A DNA stretch of 64,000 nt from Streptomyces macrolidinus (GTDB taxonomy: Bacteria > Actinomycetota > Actinomycetes > Streptomycetales > Streptomycetaceae): assembly GCF_023887685.1 (NCBI RefSeq), contig NZ_JAMWMR010000023.1, forward strand, positions 1 through 64,000, written 5' to 3'. Shown piece after piece: positions 42,454 to 51,491 of the stretch (the first letter of the stretch is position 1; every line of letters starts with the position of its first letter). The position numbers and the translations under genes were made by a program. The notes under the pieces are model-generated. The model saw only the letters and a program-made list of their open reading frames with translations. It did not search any database and was not told where the DNA came from.

Positions 42454-43326
42454 CTACGCGCCCTCAAGCGCCCCGCGCACCGTCGCGATCCGCCCCTCAT
42501 CCCACTCCACCCTCGGGTCGGGTTCGAGGAAGGAGAGGGCCACCGCGACGACGCCCAGCGCGGGCTGTGACCATTCCACCGGCTCGGCCGCACCGAGGAC
42601 ACCGGCCCTCGGCCGCCGCTCCGCGAGGTCCGGCAGGGAGCGTGCGGTGATCACGAAGCCGCGCATGGTCGCGCTGACCTGGGCCGCCAACTCATCGAAT
42701 GTCGCGCCCAGTTCAGGGCGCAGCCGCAGGCCGAGCAGAGCCGCCAGTTGCTCGTACGACCGCGTGATGCCGTCGATCAGTCCGCGTTCCGCCGTGGCGA
42801 GCGCGGCCTGGACCTCGGTGCGCAACTCGCCGTCGGCGAGGCTGAGGAAGGTCGCGTGCAGGGCGATGTAGGTGCGCCACTGCGGTGAGGCGTGCATGGC
42901 CTCGAAGTCCCGCAGCGCTCCCTGGCGCAGCAGTTCGACGAGGAGCGCCCGGCGGCCTTCGGGGGTGCGGAACTGGTCGAGCCGGTCGAGCGCGAGCCGT
43001 CGTACCGCGTCCTCGGCGACCGTACCGTCCGTGCCGATCGCGGCGGGCGCGGTCGCGGCGATCGCCTTGAGCAGATCGCTGAAGAACAGGTCCTTGTAGG
43101 GCCAGCGGCGGTAGACGGCACTGCGGGCGACGCCCGCGTCACGGATGACGTCCTCGAAGCCGATGTGTTCCAGACTGACCGTCAGCCCGGTGGCATCGAT
43201 CATCGCCATGGCGGTGTCGAGCATCCGCTGCGCGGTCTCCGTGTCCGTCAGTCTGCGACGGCGCCGGGTCAGTCCTGTCGGGCCCGCAGAACCTGTCGAA
43301 CCTGTCGGAGATTGCTCGTTGGTCAT
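42454..43326 (-). CDS. TetR-family transcriptional regulator
   Basis: 290 aa, longer than the usual 190-220 because of an extended C-terminal half and an N-terminal Ser/Thr/Gly/Pro leader. The DNA-binding domain (about 25-80) reads AQRMLDTAMAMIDATGLTVS and VIRDAGVARSAVYRRWPYKD. An AGAGG lies just before the ATG. It is divergent from a small membrane-protein gene and the shared promoter region has a CTTG-AGA-CAAG dyad, so it probably represses itself and that neighbour. A link to the RCC1 array, which starts 124 bases downstream on the same strand, cannot be excluded. Confidence 0.88.
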   Translation of the reverse strand: MTNEQSPTGSTGSAGPTGLTRRRRRLTDTETAQRMLDTAMAMIDATGLTVSLEHIGFEDVIRDAGVARSAVYRRWPYKDLFFSDLLKAIAATAPAAIGTDGTVAEDAVRRLALDRLDQFRTPEGRRALLVELLRQGALRDFEAMHASPQWRTYIALHATFLSLADGELRTEVQAALATAERGLIDGITRSYEQLAALLGLRLRPELGATFDELAAQVSATMRGFVITARSLPDLAERRPRAGVLGAAEPVEWSQPALGVVAVALSFLEPDPRVEWDEGRIATVRGALEGA

Positions 43327-43352
43327 CTTGCCTCTACCCTTCCCCATAGCTA

Positions 43353-43363
43353 CTTGAGACAAG
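43353..43363. promoter_or_regulatory. Dyad CTTGAGACAAG between TetR gene and membrane gene
   Basis: A 4-3-4 perfect palindrome, followed by GATATC and a further GTCTC half-site matching GAGAC of the dyad. It is a likely TetR operator in the divergent promoter. Confidence 0.5.
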
Positions 43364-43431
43364 ATATCCCAAGTCTCGTCACTGTCGCGACGCGATGCGA
43401 TGCGACACGACACAACACCGCGAGGAGATCC

Positions 43432-43881
43432 ATGACCACGCAACACCTCCCCACCTCCGTCCGCAACGCCGCCACCGCGCTGTACACCGCCGCCGCCCTG
43501 TCCTTGGTCGCCGCCGCCACCGTCGTCGCCGACCAGGCCGCGGGTGACGGACTCGCCGGTAAGCTGCGCGACACCTACCCGCACCGCAGCCCCGGCGATG
43601 TCTCGATGGCCGAATCCAGCATCCTCACCTACCTGTTCACCCTCGCCGCGATCGGCGCCGCCTTCTTCGTCTGGATGGCGTGGGCGAGCAAGCGGGGCAA
43701 GCGGTGGGTGCGCAAGGCGGGCGCGGCGACGGTCGTCGTGGGAACCGCGCTGTCCGTCTACCACTTCACCCAGCCGCACCCCCTGGTGATGACACTGGCG
43801 GGCCTGCTGCCCTGCCTGGCCGGACTCGTGGGGCTGGCACTGCTGTGGCGAACGGAGGCCGCGGCACACTTCGCCGCGTGA
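43432..43881 (+). CDS. Small membrane protein, TetR-linked
   Basis: 149 aa with four hydrophobic segments (about 15-35, 62-82, 95-112, 118-138). The ATG has GAGGAG four bases upstream. No family motif is recognised. The product is probably a small integral membrane protein whose expression is released by the ligand of the divergent TetR regulator. A clean terminator follows, so it is a single-gene transcript. Confidence 0.75.
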   Translation: MTTQHLPTSVRNAATALYTAAALSLVAAATVVADQAAGDGLAGKLRDTYPHRSPGDVSMAESSILTYLFTLAAIGAAFFVWMAWASKRGKRWVRKAGAATVVVGTALSVYHFTQPHPLVMTLAGLLPCLAGLVGLALLWRTEAAAHFAA

Positions 43882-43895
43882 CCTCACCGGGGTAC

Positions 43896-43923
43896 GGGCC
43901 TGGCGATCCGGCGCGCCAGGCCC
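43896..43923 (+). terminator. Terminator of the small membrane protein gene
   Basis: GGGCCTGGCG (43896-43905) pairs perfectly with CGCCAGGCCC (43914-43923), 15 bases after the stop. Confidence 0.8.
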
Positions 43924-44379
43924 GGCGGGCAGGCGGCTTCGCGCCCGCGCCTTGAGCCACAACTCCCGTGCGCGGGGCGCCAACCACGGCTCGATCCCTT
44001 GCACGTGCAACGACAGCCACCATCCGACTCCCGCCGCGGCGACTCGACGCGCGCGACGCAGGCCACACCGCCCCCTCCCGCTCCGCGCCACCGTCGCCGA
44101 CTCGCCGTGACACCCTCCGCGCGAACCCCTACGCGACCACGGCCATCTACGAATCCGGGTCGTAGTCCGATCGCCTGACATGCGCGCGCCGGTCCCGCCT
44201 CGCGACCCGCATATCGAGGCGCAGGTCACATAAGCGAATTACGCCGCCAATGCGACCACAACCAGTAAGAGGGGTCATTGCGGACGTCGCCGACCGGCTG
44301 TTTCTCTGGAACCCGCCGCCAGACGTCGACCGACCCGCCCGGGTCACGGCGTCAACGCGTACCCACCACACCCCGCGTG

Positions 44380-44412
44380 GTCCGGGTCCGCGGGCGGCCC
44401 TTGTCCCCGGAC
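44380..44412 (+). promoter_or_regulatory. Leader hairpin before the SLT gene
   Basis: GTCCGGG pairs with CCCGGAC around a loop ending GGCCCTTGTC, immediately before GAAAGG. A similar GGGCCCTTGTCCC ... CGAAAGG element precedes the MFS gene at 45186. Confidence 0.5.
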
Positions 44413-44424
44413 GAAAGGTGTTCT

Positions 44425-44844
44425 GTGTCTGTCTCCGTGATCCGCAGCATCGCTTCTCCGAAGAAGGCCATCACCGCCGTCGCCGTCGTCGTCGCCACCA
44501 CTGGTGTCGGGCTCGTCTCGACGCCCGCACATGCCGCCGCCCCCGCCTCGGACGCCTCCTCCGCCAAGTCGATCGCACGTCGGATGATCAAGGACCCCGC
44601 ACAGTACAGGGCGTTCCACAAGATCGTCTCGCACGAGAGCGGTTGGAACACGCACGCCAAGAACCCGTCCTCGGGCGCGTACGGCCTGGTCCAGGCGCTG
44701 CCCGCCCACAAGATGGCCTCCGCCGGCTCCGACTGGAAGACCAACCCGGCCACCCAGATCAAGTGGGGCCTGAAGTACATGAACTCCCGCTACGGCAGCC
44801 CCGTCGCGGCCTGGCGCTTCTGGACCACCCACCACTGGTACTGA
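44425..44844 (+). CDS. Secreted SLT-type transglycosylase-like protein
   Basis: 139 aa. The signal peptide (KKAITAVAVVVATTGVGLVS, ending PAHAA near residue 31) is followed by one compact lysozyme-like domain. The catalytic Glu lies in IVSHESGWNTHAKNPSSGAY, followed by YGLVQALPAHKMASAG and KYMNSRYGSPVAAWRFW, the usual order in small Streptomyces transglycosylase and resuscitation-factor relatives. It should cut peptidoglycan glycan strands outside the membrane. The GTG follows GAAAGG by seven bases. Confidence 0.9.
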   Translation: MSVSVIRSIASPKKAITAVAVVVATTGVGLVSTPAHAAAPASDASSAKSIARRMIKDPAQYRAFHKIVSHESGWNTHAKNPSSGAYGLVQALPAHKMASAGSDWKTNPATQIKWGLKYMNSRYGSPVAAWRFWTTHHWY

Positions 44845-45185
44845 TCCCGGCACCGCTCCGACCGAGCGCGCACCGATCCGCGAAGGCGGCGGCCCCGACC
44901 CGGGGTCGCCGCCTTCGGCGTGCGTCAACCGCGCGAACGGCGCGGTTCCACCCCTGAGGCGCGATAAGGGTCACAATCGGGACGGTTCGCGGTGGCGCGG
45001 CGAGGGTCCGTCGCGCCTGCACAGGCCACGTTTACGTACAGAACGCATCGAGTCGGCCACGCTCCGCCAGGGCGATCCCGCCCCCTATGGTCGCCTTTCG
45101 GCCCGCTCCTCGTGATGGGCCGTGGTCCGTCGCCCGGCGGCGGGCCCTTGTCCCTGTCCCCGTCGAAAGGCAGGCGAGCGGTACC
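44845..45185. other. Intergenic, 341 bp
   Basis: It holds the terminator at 44881-44917 and then the leader of the MFS gene. That leader ends in GGGCCCTTGTCCC and CGAAAGG, like the leader at 44380. No further gene is supported. Confidence 0.5.
44881..44917 (+). terminator. Terminator of the SLT gene
   Basis: CGAAGGCGGCG ... CGCCGCCTTCG with a further CCCCG/CGGGG pairing inside the loop, 37 bases after the stop. Confidence 0.85.
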
Positions 45186-46619
45186 TTGCCGACCGTCGCT
45201 CCATCCACACCCGCAGCGTCCACCGCCTCTCAGGCCTCGGCTCCCGCCTGGGCCACCGAGAAGGCCACCGTCACCGACCCCGCGCTGGTCAAGCGCGCCG
45301 TGAAAGCCGCCGCGCTCGGCAACGCGATGGAGTGGTTCGACTTCGGCGTCTACAGCTATATCGCCGTGACGCTGGGCAAGGTGTTCTTCCCCTCCGGCAA
45401 CCCCACCGCGCAGTTGCTGTCGACCTTCGGCGCCTTCGCCGCGGCCTTCCTGGTCCGCCCGCTCGGCGGCATGGTCTTCGGGCCGCTCGGTGACCGCGTC
45501 GGGCGGCAGAAGATCCTCGCGCTGACGATGATCATGATGGCGGCGGGCACGTTCGCGATCGGCCTGATCCCCTCGTACGCGGTGATCGGCGTCGGGGCGC
45601 CCGTTCTGCTGCTGGTGGCCCGGCTGGTGCAGGGGTTCTCGACCGGTGGTGAGTACGCGGGCGCGTCCACGTTCATCGCCGAGTACGCGCCGGACAAGAA
45701 GCGTGGCTTCTTCGGCAGTTGGCTGGAGTTCGGCACGCTCGCCGGATACATCGGCGGCGCGGGCCTCGTCACCTTGATGACCGCGCTGCTGTCCTCCGCG
45801 GACATGGTGGCCTGGGGCTGGCGGATCCCGTTCCTGATCGCGGGCCCGATGGGCATCATCGGCCTCTATCTGCGGCTGCGCCTGGAGGAGACCCCGGCGT
45901 TCGCGGCGCAGGCCGAGAAGGCCGCGAAGGCTCGCAAGGCGGCCCGTAAGGCCGGGAAGACCGCGACCGAGCACCGCAAGGTGCCGCTGCGCGAGATGGT
46001 CGTCGGGCAGTGGCGGGCACTGCTGCTCTGCATGGGCCTGGTGCTCGTCTTCAACGTCACCGACTACATGCTGCTGTCGTACATGCCGAGCTATCTGACC
46101 AGCGAGTTGAAGTACGACGAGACGCACGGACTGCTGGTCGTGCTGGGCGTGATGGCGACCATGATGATCGTGCAGCCGTTCGTGGGCGCGCTGACCGACC
46201 GCGTCGGCCGCCGCCCGGTGATCGCCGCGGGCTGCGCGGGCTTCCTGCTCCTCTCGGTGCCCGCCCTGCTGCTGATCCGCCAGGGCAGTCTGCTCGCGGT
46301 CGCGCTGGGCATGGGCGCGCTGGGCCTGCTGCTGGTCTGCTTCACCGCGTCGATGCCGGCCGCGCTCCCGGCACTCTTCCCGACACGGGTGCGCTACGGC
46401 TCGCTGTCGATCGGCTTCAACATCTCCGTGTCGCTGTTCGGCGGTACGACCCCGCTGGTGGTCACGGCGCTGATCGGCGCCACCGGGAACATGATGATGC
46501 CCGCCTACTACATGATGGCGGCGGCCGTGATCGGCGGCATCGCGGTGTGGTTCATGACGGAGTCGGCGGGCCGCCCGCTGCCGGGTTCGGCACCGTCGCT
46601 GGAGCGCGCGGAGCACTGA
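45186..46619 (+). CDS. MFS transporter, metabolite:H+ symporter (MHS) type
   Basis: 477 aa, twelve membrane segments, like ProP and the dicarboxylate or shikimate symporters. The MHS hallmark is NAMEWFDFGVYSYIAV at the first helix. FGPLGDRVGRQKILA is the loop 2-3 motif and RLVQGFSTGGEYAGASTFIAEYAP lies in helices 4-5. The GALTDRVGRRPVIAAG repeat opens the second half. The large middle loop is Lys/Ala-rich. It imports a small osmolyte or organic acid with protons; which one is unknown. The TTG start is preferred because a leader-like element lies before it; an ATG 33 codons upstream would begin inside that element. Confidence 0.88.
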   Translation: MPTVAPSTPAASTASQASAPAWATEKATVTDPALVKRAVKAAALGNAMEWFDFGVYSYIAVTLGKVFFPSGNPTAQLLSTFGAFAAAFLVRPLGGMVFGPLGDRVGRQKILALTMIMMAAGTFAIGLIPSYAVIGVGAPVLLLVARLVQGFSTGGEYAGASTFIAEYAPDKKRGFFGSWLEFGTLAGYIGGAGLVTLMTALLSSADMVAWGWRIPFLIAGPMGIIGLYLRLRLEETPAFAAQAEKAAKARKAARKAGKTATEHRKVPLREMVVGQWRALLLCMGLVLVFNVTDYMLLSYMPSYLTSELKYDETHGLLVVLGVMATMMIVQPFVGALTDRVGRRPVIAAGCAGFLLLSVPALLLIRQGSLLAVALGMGALGLLLVCFTASMPAALPALFPTRVRYGSLSIGFNISVSLFGGTTPLVVTALIGATGNMMMPAYYMMAAAVIGGIAVWFMTESAGRPLPGSAPSLERAEH

Positions 46620-46716
46620 GCGGGACGGGAGGTACGGCCGTCCGTGCGGACGACACGGCCGTACGTCCCGTTGCCGGGCGACGCTCAGGCCTCAGCCCTC
46701 AGCCCCCTCAGCCCCC

Positions 46717-47115
46717 TCAGCCCTCGTGATAGAAGCCCACGTTCACACTGCGCGGGGCGCTGCGGTCCTGGATCACCAGCTCGCCCGAGCCGCCGTGCGG
46801 AAGCCTGGCCGTGCCGCCGTACGGCAGGGGCTGGGGCGGCTGGTGCCCGCCCAGGATCAGGCGGACCTCGGAGGCCGGCTCGGGCTGGGAGCCGCGCAGC
46901 CAGCTCACCTGCCAGCCTCCGTCGGGGCCGCACTGGAACTCCAGGTGCACCCGGGAGACGAACAGCCAGTCCTCGGGGGGCGCGAGGCGGCATACGGAAC
47001 GGTCGCGGCCCACCCGGAGCGCGGCGCCCGGTTCGCTGGGCGCATCGGCCATGAGCATGCCGGCCGTCGCCCCGGCGTCCGCCTCGGCGACGGTGGCCAT
47101 GGTGAGTTCGAGCAC
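46717..47115 (-). CDS. FHA-domain protein
   Basis: 132 aa, essentially one FHA fold, which binds phosphothreonine peptides. Residues LRVGRDRSVCRLAPPEDWLF then VSRVHLEFQC give the conserved Gly-Arg and Ser-Arg-x-His ligands; the C-terminal strands read GTARLPHGGSGELVIQD. The GTG follows GGAGGAG at five bases. It probably reads Ser/Thr kinase signals, but no kinase is nearby, so the partner is elsewhere. Confidence 0.85.
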   Translation of the reverse strand: MLELTMATVAEADAGATAGMLMADAPSEPGAALRVGRDRSVCRLAPPEDWLFVSRVHLEFQCGPDGGWQVSWLRGSQPEPASEVRLILGGHQPPQPLPYGGTARLPHGGSGELVIQDRSAPRSVNVGFYHEG

Positions 47116-47233
47116 GTGCGCTCCTCCGGGATGAGGCGGTCAAGTGTCTTGCGCGTGAGGGGTGTTGACGTACTGCGGCGGCATGATAGTTCGACTCGGC
47201 GCCCCGTAGAGTGATGTACGGCACAATGGACCC

Positions 47234-47638
47234 ATGACCGAGCGCAAGCCACCCGGCGTCAGCTTCGAGTCCTACGTCGACAAGCAGATCCGCGACGCGG
47301 AGGCGCGCGGGGAGTTCGAGAACCTCCCCGGCGCGGGTCAGCCCGTACCGGCCGTCACGGAGACCCAGTACGACGAACTGTGGTGGATCAAGCGGAAGAT
47401 GGCCCGCGAGGGCGTCTCCGTCCTGCCGCCCGCGCTGGCCCTCCGCAAGGAGGCGGAGGACACCCTGGAAGCCGCCGGGGCGGCGCCGTCCGAGGCCGCG
47501 GTACGACGGCTGATCGAGCCCCTCAACGCCAAGATCCGCGACATGATGTTCAAGCCGCCGCCGGGCCCGCCGCTGGGTCTGAAGCCGTACGACGTCGAGG
47601 AGATCGTCCAGCGCTGGCGCGCCCGCCGCGCGGACTGA
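47234..47638 (+). CDS. DUF1992 protein
   Basis: 134 aa, full length for the family. The hallmark FESYVDKQIRDAEARGEFEN followed by LPGAGQPVP is at residues 11-40. The rest is helical and basic, with WWIKRKMAREGV and LNAKIRDMMFKPPPGPP. The same domain occurs in eukaryotic DNAJC28. Molecular role unknown. It is divergent from the FHA gene. Confidence 0.93.
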   Translation: MTERKPPGVSFESYVDKQIRDAEARGEFENLPGAGQPVPAVTETQYDELWWIKRKMAREGVSVLPPALALRKEAEDTLEAAGAAPSEAAVRRLIEPLNAKIRDMMFKPPPGPPLGLKPYDVEEIVQRWRARRAD

Positions 47639-47701
47639 GCGCACCTCACGCCCCGGCCGCCTCGCATATCCGGTTGCGGCCCCCGTCCTCCGGCTTCGAC
47701 C

Positions 47702-48214
47702 ATGCCCGTCATGACATGGACCGTTGCCCGAGAACCCCATGACTCACCGGTGGCCGCGGCGCTGTGGCGCGCGTACTACACGGAGGTCAGCGACCGCTGG
47801 TACCAGCTCCACGAGAACCGCTCGACCGATCCGGAGGAGCTGGAGCGCGAGATCGCCGCCGACACCGGGGAGTATCTGGCGCCCCCGACCGGCGCCCTGT
47901 TCGTGGCGCGCTGGGCGGGCGAGCCCGCGGGAACGGCGGGCGTACGGCTGCTGGACCCGGCGACGGCCGAGCTGAAGCGGGTCTTCCTGCACGAGGCACT
48001 GCGTGGCCGGGGCGGCGCGGCGCTCCTGGTGTCCGCCGCCGAGGACGCGGCTCGCGCGCTGGGCGCCGACCGGATCGTCCTGGACACCCGCGGCGATCTG
48101 GTGGAGGCCCGCTCCTTGTACAGCCGCCTCGGCTACGCGGAGACCGCGCCGCACAACGACAACATGTACGCCGAGCACTGGTTCGCGAAGCGGCTCCGAC
48201 AGCGGCTCTGCTAA
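47702..48214 (+). CDS. GNAT-family N-acetyltransferase
   Basis: 170 aa. The acetyl-CoA loop is in VFLHEALRGRGGAALLVSAA (about 96-115), and VLDTRGDLVEARSLYSRLGY is motif B, close to the C-terminus. Early residues DRWYQLHENRSTDPEELEREI form the acceptor side. The acceptor is unknown. The TAA stop overlaps the stop of the convergent MFS gene. Confidence 0.88.
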   Translation: MPVMTWTVAREPHDSPVAAALWRAYYTEVSDRWYQLHENRSTDPEELEREIAADTGEYLAPPTGALFVARWAGEPAGTAGVRLLDPATAELKRVFLHEALRGRGGAALLVSAAEDAARALGADRIVLDTRGDLVEARSLYSRLGYAETAPHNDNMYAEHWFAKRLRQRLC

Positions 48215-50277
48215 GGCTCCCGTGGCCGTTCCGCGTCCGAGCCGCACATCTCGGCGGTCAGGACCTGGACCAGTCGGCTCAGATCGGTCGGCCGGTCCGG
48301 GCCCCACCAGTCGCCGAGCAGTTCGGCCAGGGACTCCTCCCGGGCCCTGGACAGCCGCTCGGCGGCCTCGTAGCCCTGCTCGGTGAGGACGAGGTCGAGC
48401 CCCTCGCGCACCGCCAGGCGTCTCTCCTCCACCTGCCGCGCGGCCCCGATGATGACGTTCAGCGGGACCATGCTGCGCTCGGCGAGCACCCCCGGCTCGG
48501 CCCAGCCGTATCTCATGATCCGCAGCAGCAGCCAGCTCGCCGCGGGCAGCAGGTCGTACCCGGCCCGCCGGGTGATCTTCTCGTAGATCGCGCGCCGCCC
48601 CTCGCGCTCGCTGAGGACGGACAGCGCCCGGCACACCTCGTCGTACGACGAGCGCTGCACCGGATTGGTCGCCAGCGTCTCCGTCCCGTCCGGTGCCGTC
48701 ACCGAGCCGCGCAGCGGGTCCTCGCGCAGGAACCACGCCAGGGCGAAGCCGAGGAGGGCGACCGGGGCGGCGTACAGGAAGACATCGGTGATGGAGACGG
48801 CAAACGCGTGCAGCACGGCGGGCCGGACATCCGCGGGGAGCGTCGTGATGCCCCGCGGGTCGGTCTTCAGGGTGTCCGTGGTGACGCCCGGCGGGAGCGG
48901 CCGACCGGCCAGCGCCGCCGTGAGCCGGCCGCCGAGGTGGCCCGCGAAGAGCGTGCCGAACACGGCCACCCCGACGGAGGCGCCGATGGAGCGGAAGAAG
49001 GTGGCGCCGGAGGTGGCGACGCCGAGGTCCTCGTAGTCGACCGCGTTCTGCACGACCAGCACCAGGACCTGCATCACCAGGCCGAGGCCCAGACCGAAGA
49101 CGAAGAAGCAGCCGCTCATCACGGCCGTGCTGCTGTGCTCGTCGAGCCGGTGCAGCAGGAGCAGCCCGACGGTCGTGACGGCGGTGCCCGTGACCGGGAA
49201 CACCTTCCAGCGGCCCGTGCGGCTGACGAGCTGGCCGGAGCCGGTGGAGGACAGCAGCATCCCGAGCACCATCGGCAGCATGTGGACACCGGACAGGGTC
49301 GGGGTGATGCCGTGGACGATCTGCAGGAACGTCGGCAGGTACGTCATCCCGCCGAACATCGTGAAGCCGACGATGAAGCTGATGATCGCGGCGAGGGTGA
49401 AGGTGCGCACCCGGAAGAGCTTCAGCGGCAGGACGGGTTCGGCCGCCCGGCGTTCGACGAGCACGAAGGCCACCAGCAGCACGGCGCCGAGCACCACCAG
49501 CCCGATGACCTGCGGCGAGCCCCAGCCCCAGGTCGTGCCGCCGAGGGAGGCCACCAGGACGAGACAGGTGGCGACGCAGGCGATGAGGAAGGTGCCGAGG
49601 TAGTCGATGACATGCCGCGCGGACTTCCGCGGGATCTTCAGCACCGTCGCGATCACGAGCAGGGCGACGATCCCGAGGGGCAGATTGACGTAGAAGACCC
49701 AGCGCCAGCTCAGATGCTGGGTGAACAGGCCGCCCAGCAGCGGTCCGAGCACGCTGGTCGTCCCGAAGACGGCGCCGAAGAGCCCCTGGTAGCGACCGCG
49801 CTCCCGGGGCGTGACGATGTCGCCGACGATCGCCATCGACAACACGATGAGCCCGCCGCCGCCCAGGCCCTGAAGGGCACGGAAGGCGATCAGTTCGAGC
49901 ATGTTCTGCGCCACGCCGCACAGCACGGAGCCGATCAGGAAGATCACGATCGCGGCCTGGAACAGCTTCTTGCGCCCGTACTGGTCCCCGAGCTTGCCCC
50001 ACAGCGGGGTCGCCGCGGTCGACGCGAGCAGATACGCGGTGACCACCCACGAGAGGTGTTCGAGGCCACCGAGGTCACTGACGATGGTGGGCAGCGCGGT
50101 CGACACGATCGTCTGGTCGAGCGCCGCGAGCAGCATGCCCGTCAGCAGCGCGCCGATGGAGACGAGCACCCCGCCGGGCACGCGCTGTTCCGCGGCCTTG
50201 CCTCGCGTGACGCCCGTCGGTCCGGCCGCCGCGGGTGCTCCTGCCTCGGCCGCCCTGCCCTCTGCGTCACCGGTCAT
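48211..50277 (-). CDS. MFS exporter fused to a MarR-like domain
   Basis: 688 aa. Residues 35-525 are a 14-helix DHA2 multidrug exporter (ALDQTIVSTALPTIVSDLGG in helix 1, KLGDQYGRKKLFQ in loop 2-3, GAVFGTTSVLGPLLGG as motif C). Residues from about 538 form an extra cytoplasmic winged-helix unit resembling MarR: LPAASWLLLRI, PGVLAERSMVPLNVI, then EGLDLVLTEQGYEAAERLS (wing) and a final helix. A transporter that carries its own sensor or DNA-binding module is uncommon. The ATG has AGGAG six bases upstream; 14 more residues could be added. Confidence 0.9.
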   Translation of the reverse strand: MTGDAEGRAAEAGAPAAAGPTGVTRGKAAEQRVPGGVLVSIGALLTGMLLAALDQTIVSTALPTIVSDLGGLEHLSWVVTAYLLASTAATPLWGKLGDQYGRKKLFQAAIVIFLIGSVLCGVAQNMLELIAFRALQGLGGGGLIVLSMAIVGDIVTPRERGRYQGLFGAVFGTTSVLGPLLGGLFTQHLSWRWVFYVNLPLGIVALLVIATVLKIPRKSARHVIDYLGTFLIACVATCLVLVASLGGTTWGWGSPQVIGLVVLGAVLLVAFVLVERRAAEPVLPLKLFRVRTFTLAAIISFIVGFTMFGGMTYLPTFLQIVHGITPTLSGVHMLPMVLGMLLSSTGSGQLVSRTGRWKVFPVTGTAVTTVGLLLLHRLDEHSSTAVMSGCFFVFGLGLGLVMQVLVLVVQNAVDYEDLGVATSGATFFRSIGASVGVAVFGTLFAGHLGGRLTAALAGRPLPPGVTTDTLKTDPRGITTLPADVRPAVLHAFAVSITDVFLYAAPVALLGFALAWFLREDPLRGSVTAPDGTETLATNPVQRSSYDEVCRALSVLSEREGRRAIYEKITRRAGYDLLPAASWLLLRIMRYGWAEPGVLAERSMVPLNVIIGAARQVEERRLAVREGLDLVLTEQGYEAAERLSRAREESLAELLGDWWGPDRPTDLSRLVQVLTAEMCGSDAERPREP

Positions 50278-50478
50278 CAAGATCTCCTGTAGACGATCCT
50301 GCCTCCATGCAGCCCCCATCCTTGCCGCTATGGCCTCATATGGCCTGTTGAGCCTGTTGAGGTGCCTACCGAGGAGCCTGCGAGGACCGAGAGGAAGCGG
50401 AGATTCAGGGGGCGGACGGGAGATTCCGTGCGGAAGGTCTGCATAATCTCTGGAGTTCGGCGGGAGGGGACCGAGGGC

Positions 50479-51462
50479 GTGAGTGGATCGAACGGACAGG
50501 CCTGCCCGAAGTGCGGGGCGCCGCGGCGGCCGGACGGCACGCCGTCGTGCGGATGCACCCGACGGGCGTCCGACGCGCTTCGGGACGCGCGGACGGCGCA
50601 GGCGGCAGCGGCGGAGGACTTCGATCCACTGCGGATCCGGCCGTACGTGGATCTGCCGGTGACCCCGGCCGAGCCCGCGCGGGAGGCCGCGCAGGAGTCC
50701 GCGCCGGACGAGACGATACGACTCGGCGCCGTACCGGGACCGGAGGAGATACCGGGGCGACCGGAGCGACAGGACCCGGCGGCGACGGCACGGCTCGACG
50801 CCATCCCCGCGGACTCCTCAGAACCGTACGAGCCCTCGGAGCCCTCGGGTCACCGGAAGCCGCGGCGCCGACAGCGGCGCACCGTGTTGCTGGCCTCCGG
50901 TGGGGCCGCCGTCGCGATCGCGGCGGCTGCCGCCTTCGCCGGGAGGCTGTTCTCGTACGACCCGCCGCAGCGGGACGAGGCACGGCCGGCCGACGTACGG
51001 GCGAGCGTGCCGGAGTCGTCGCCGTCGCGGCAGCCGTCGGCCACGACGTCCACGGCGCCCGCGGCGACCCCCACGGCGAGCGCGACCTCGTCACCGAGCG
51101 CGAGCCCGACGCCATCGGAGTCGCCGTCGAGCGCGTCCCCGAGCCCGTCCGCCGCGGCCACGTCGAGCACGACCCCGACGCCCACCGCGTCCACCCGTGC
51201 GCCGTCGCCCACCGCCCCCGCGGGCCAGGTGCAGAGCGGCCAGGTCCTGCGCCAGGGCGACCGCGGCCCGGAGGTCACCGAACTGCAGCTACGCCTGCGC
51301 CAGTTGAACCTGTACACCGGCCCGGTGAACGGCAACTACGGCTGGCGGGTGGCCCGCGGCGTCGGCACCTACCAGGCGGCACGCGGCGTCACCCAGGACG
51401 AGCCGGGGGTGTACGGCCCGGCGACGCGGGCGATGCTGAAGTCGGAGACGAGCGGACGCTAG
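50479..51462 (+). CDS. Peptidoglycan-binding membrane protein with zinc ribbon
   Basis: 327 aa. The N-terminus has a zinc-ribbon-like Cys set (CPKCGAPRRPDGTPSCGC, about 8-25). A helical acidic stretch follows, then one membrane segment (VLLASGGAAVAIAAAAAFAG, about 132-155), then an 80-residue Ser/Thr/Pro/Ala linker. The C-terminal PG_binding_1 domain (about 250-325) has LRQGDRGPEVTELQLRLRQL and YGPATRAML. It ties a cytoplasmic module to the wall. The GTG is preferred because GGAGGGG lies ahead of it; 39 more residues are open upstream. Confidence 0.88.
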   Translation: MSGSNGQACPKCGAPRRPDGTPSCGCTRRASDALRDARTAQAAAAEDFDPLRIRPYVDLPVTPAEPAREAAQESAPDETIRLGAVPGPEEIPGRPERQDPAATARLDAIPADSSEPYEPSEPSGHRKPRRRQRRTVLLASGGAAVAIAAAAAFAGRLFSYDPPQRDEARPADVRASVPESSPSRQPSATTSTAPAATPTASATSSPSASPTPSESPSSASPSPSAAATSSTTPTPTASTRAPSPTAPAGQVQSGQVLRQGDRGPEVTELQLRLRQLNLYTGPVNGNYGWRVARGVGTYQAARGVTQDEPGVYGPATRAMLKSETSGR

Positions 51463-51491
51463 AGCGTCCGTGATGACGTCCGTACTTACGG

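Larger units (their letters stand above)
43882..44424. other. Intergenic, 543 bp
   Basis: The first 45 bases hold a terminator (separate entry). The remainder has no accepted gene; frames on both strands are Arg/Pro-rich artefacts. The part from 44220 is locally less GC-rich and probably is the promoter and leader of the SLT protein gene, ending in a hairpin next to the ribosome binding site. Confidence 0.5.

Noticed and set aside
39342..42650. A second long plus-strand frame (1102 codons) antisense to RCC1 copies 3 and 4
   Set aside because: Same reason as above; it also runs into the TetR gene on the other strand.
44200..44424. Complete ydaO-type (c-di-AMP) riboswitch before the SLT gene
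   Set aside because: Only the last leader element looks similar; the conserved core blocks were not found by eye.
47764..50292. Plus-strand frame of 842 codons opposite the MFS-MarR gene
   Set aside because: Low-complexity charged translation, typical of an antisense frame in GC-rich DNA.
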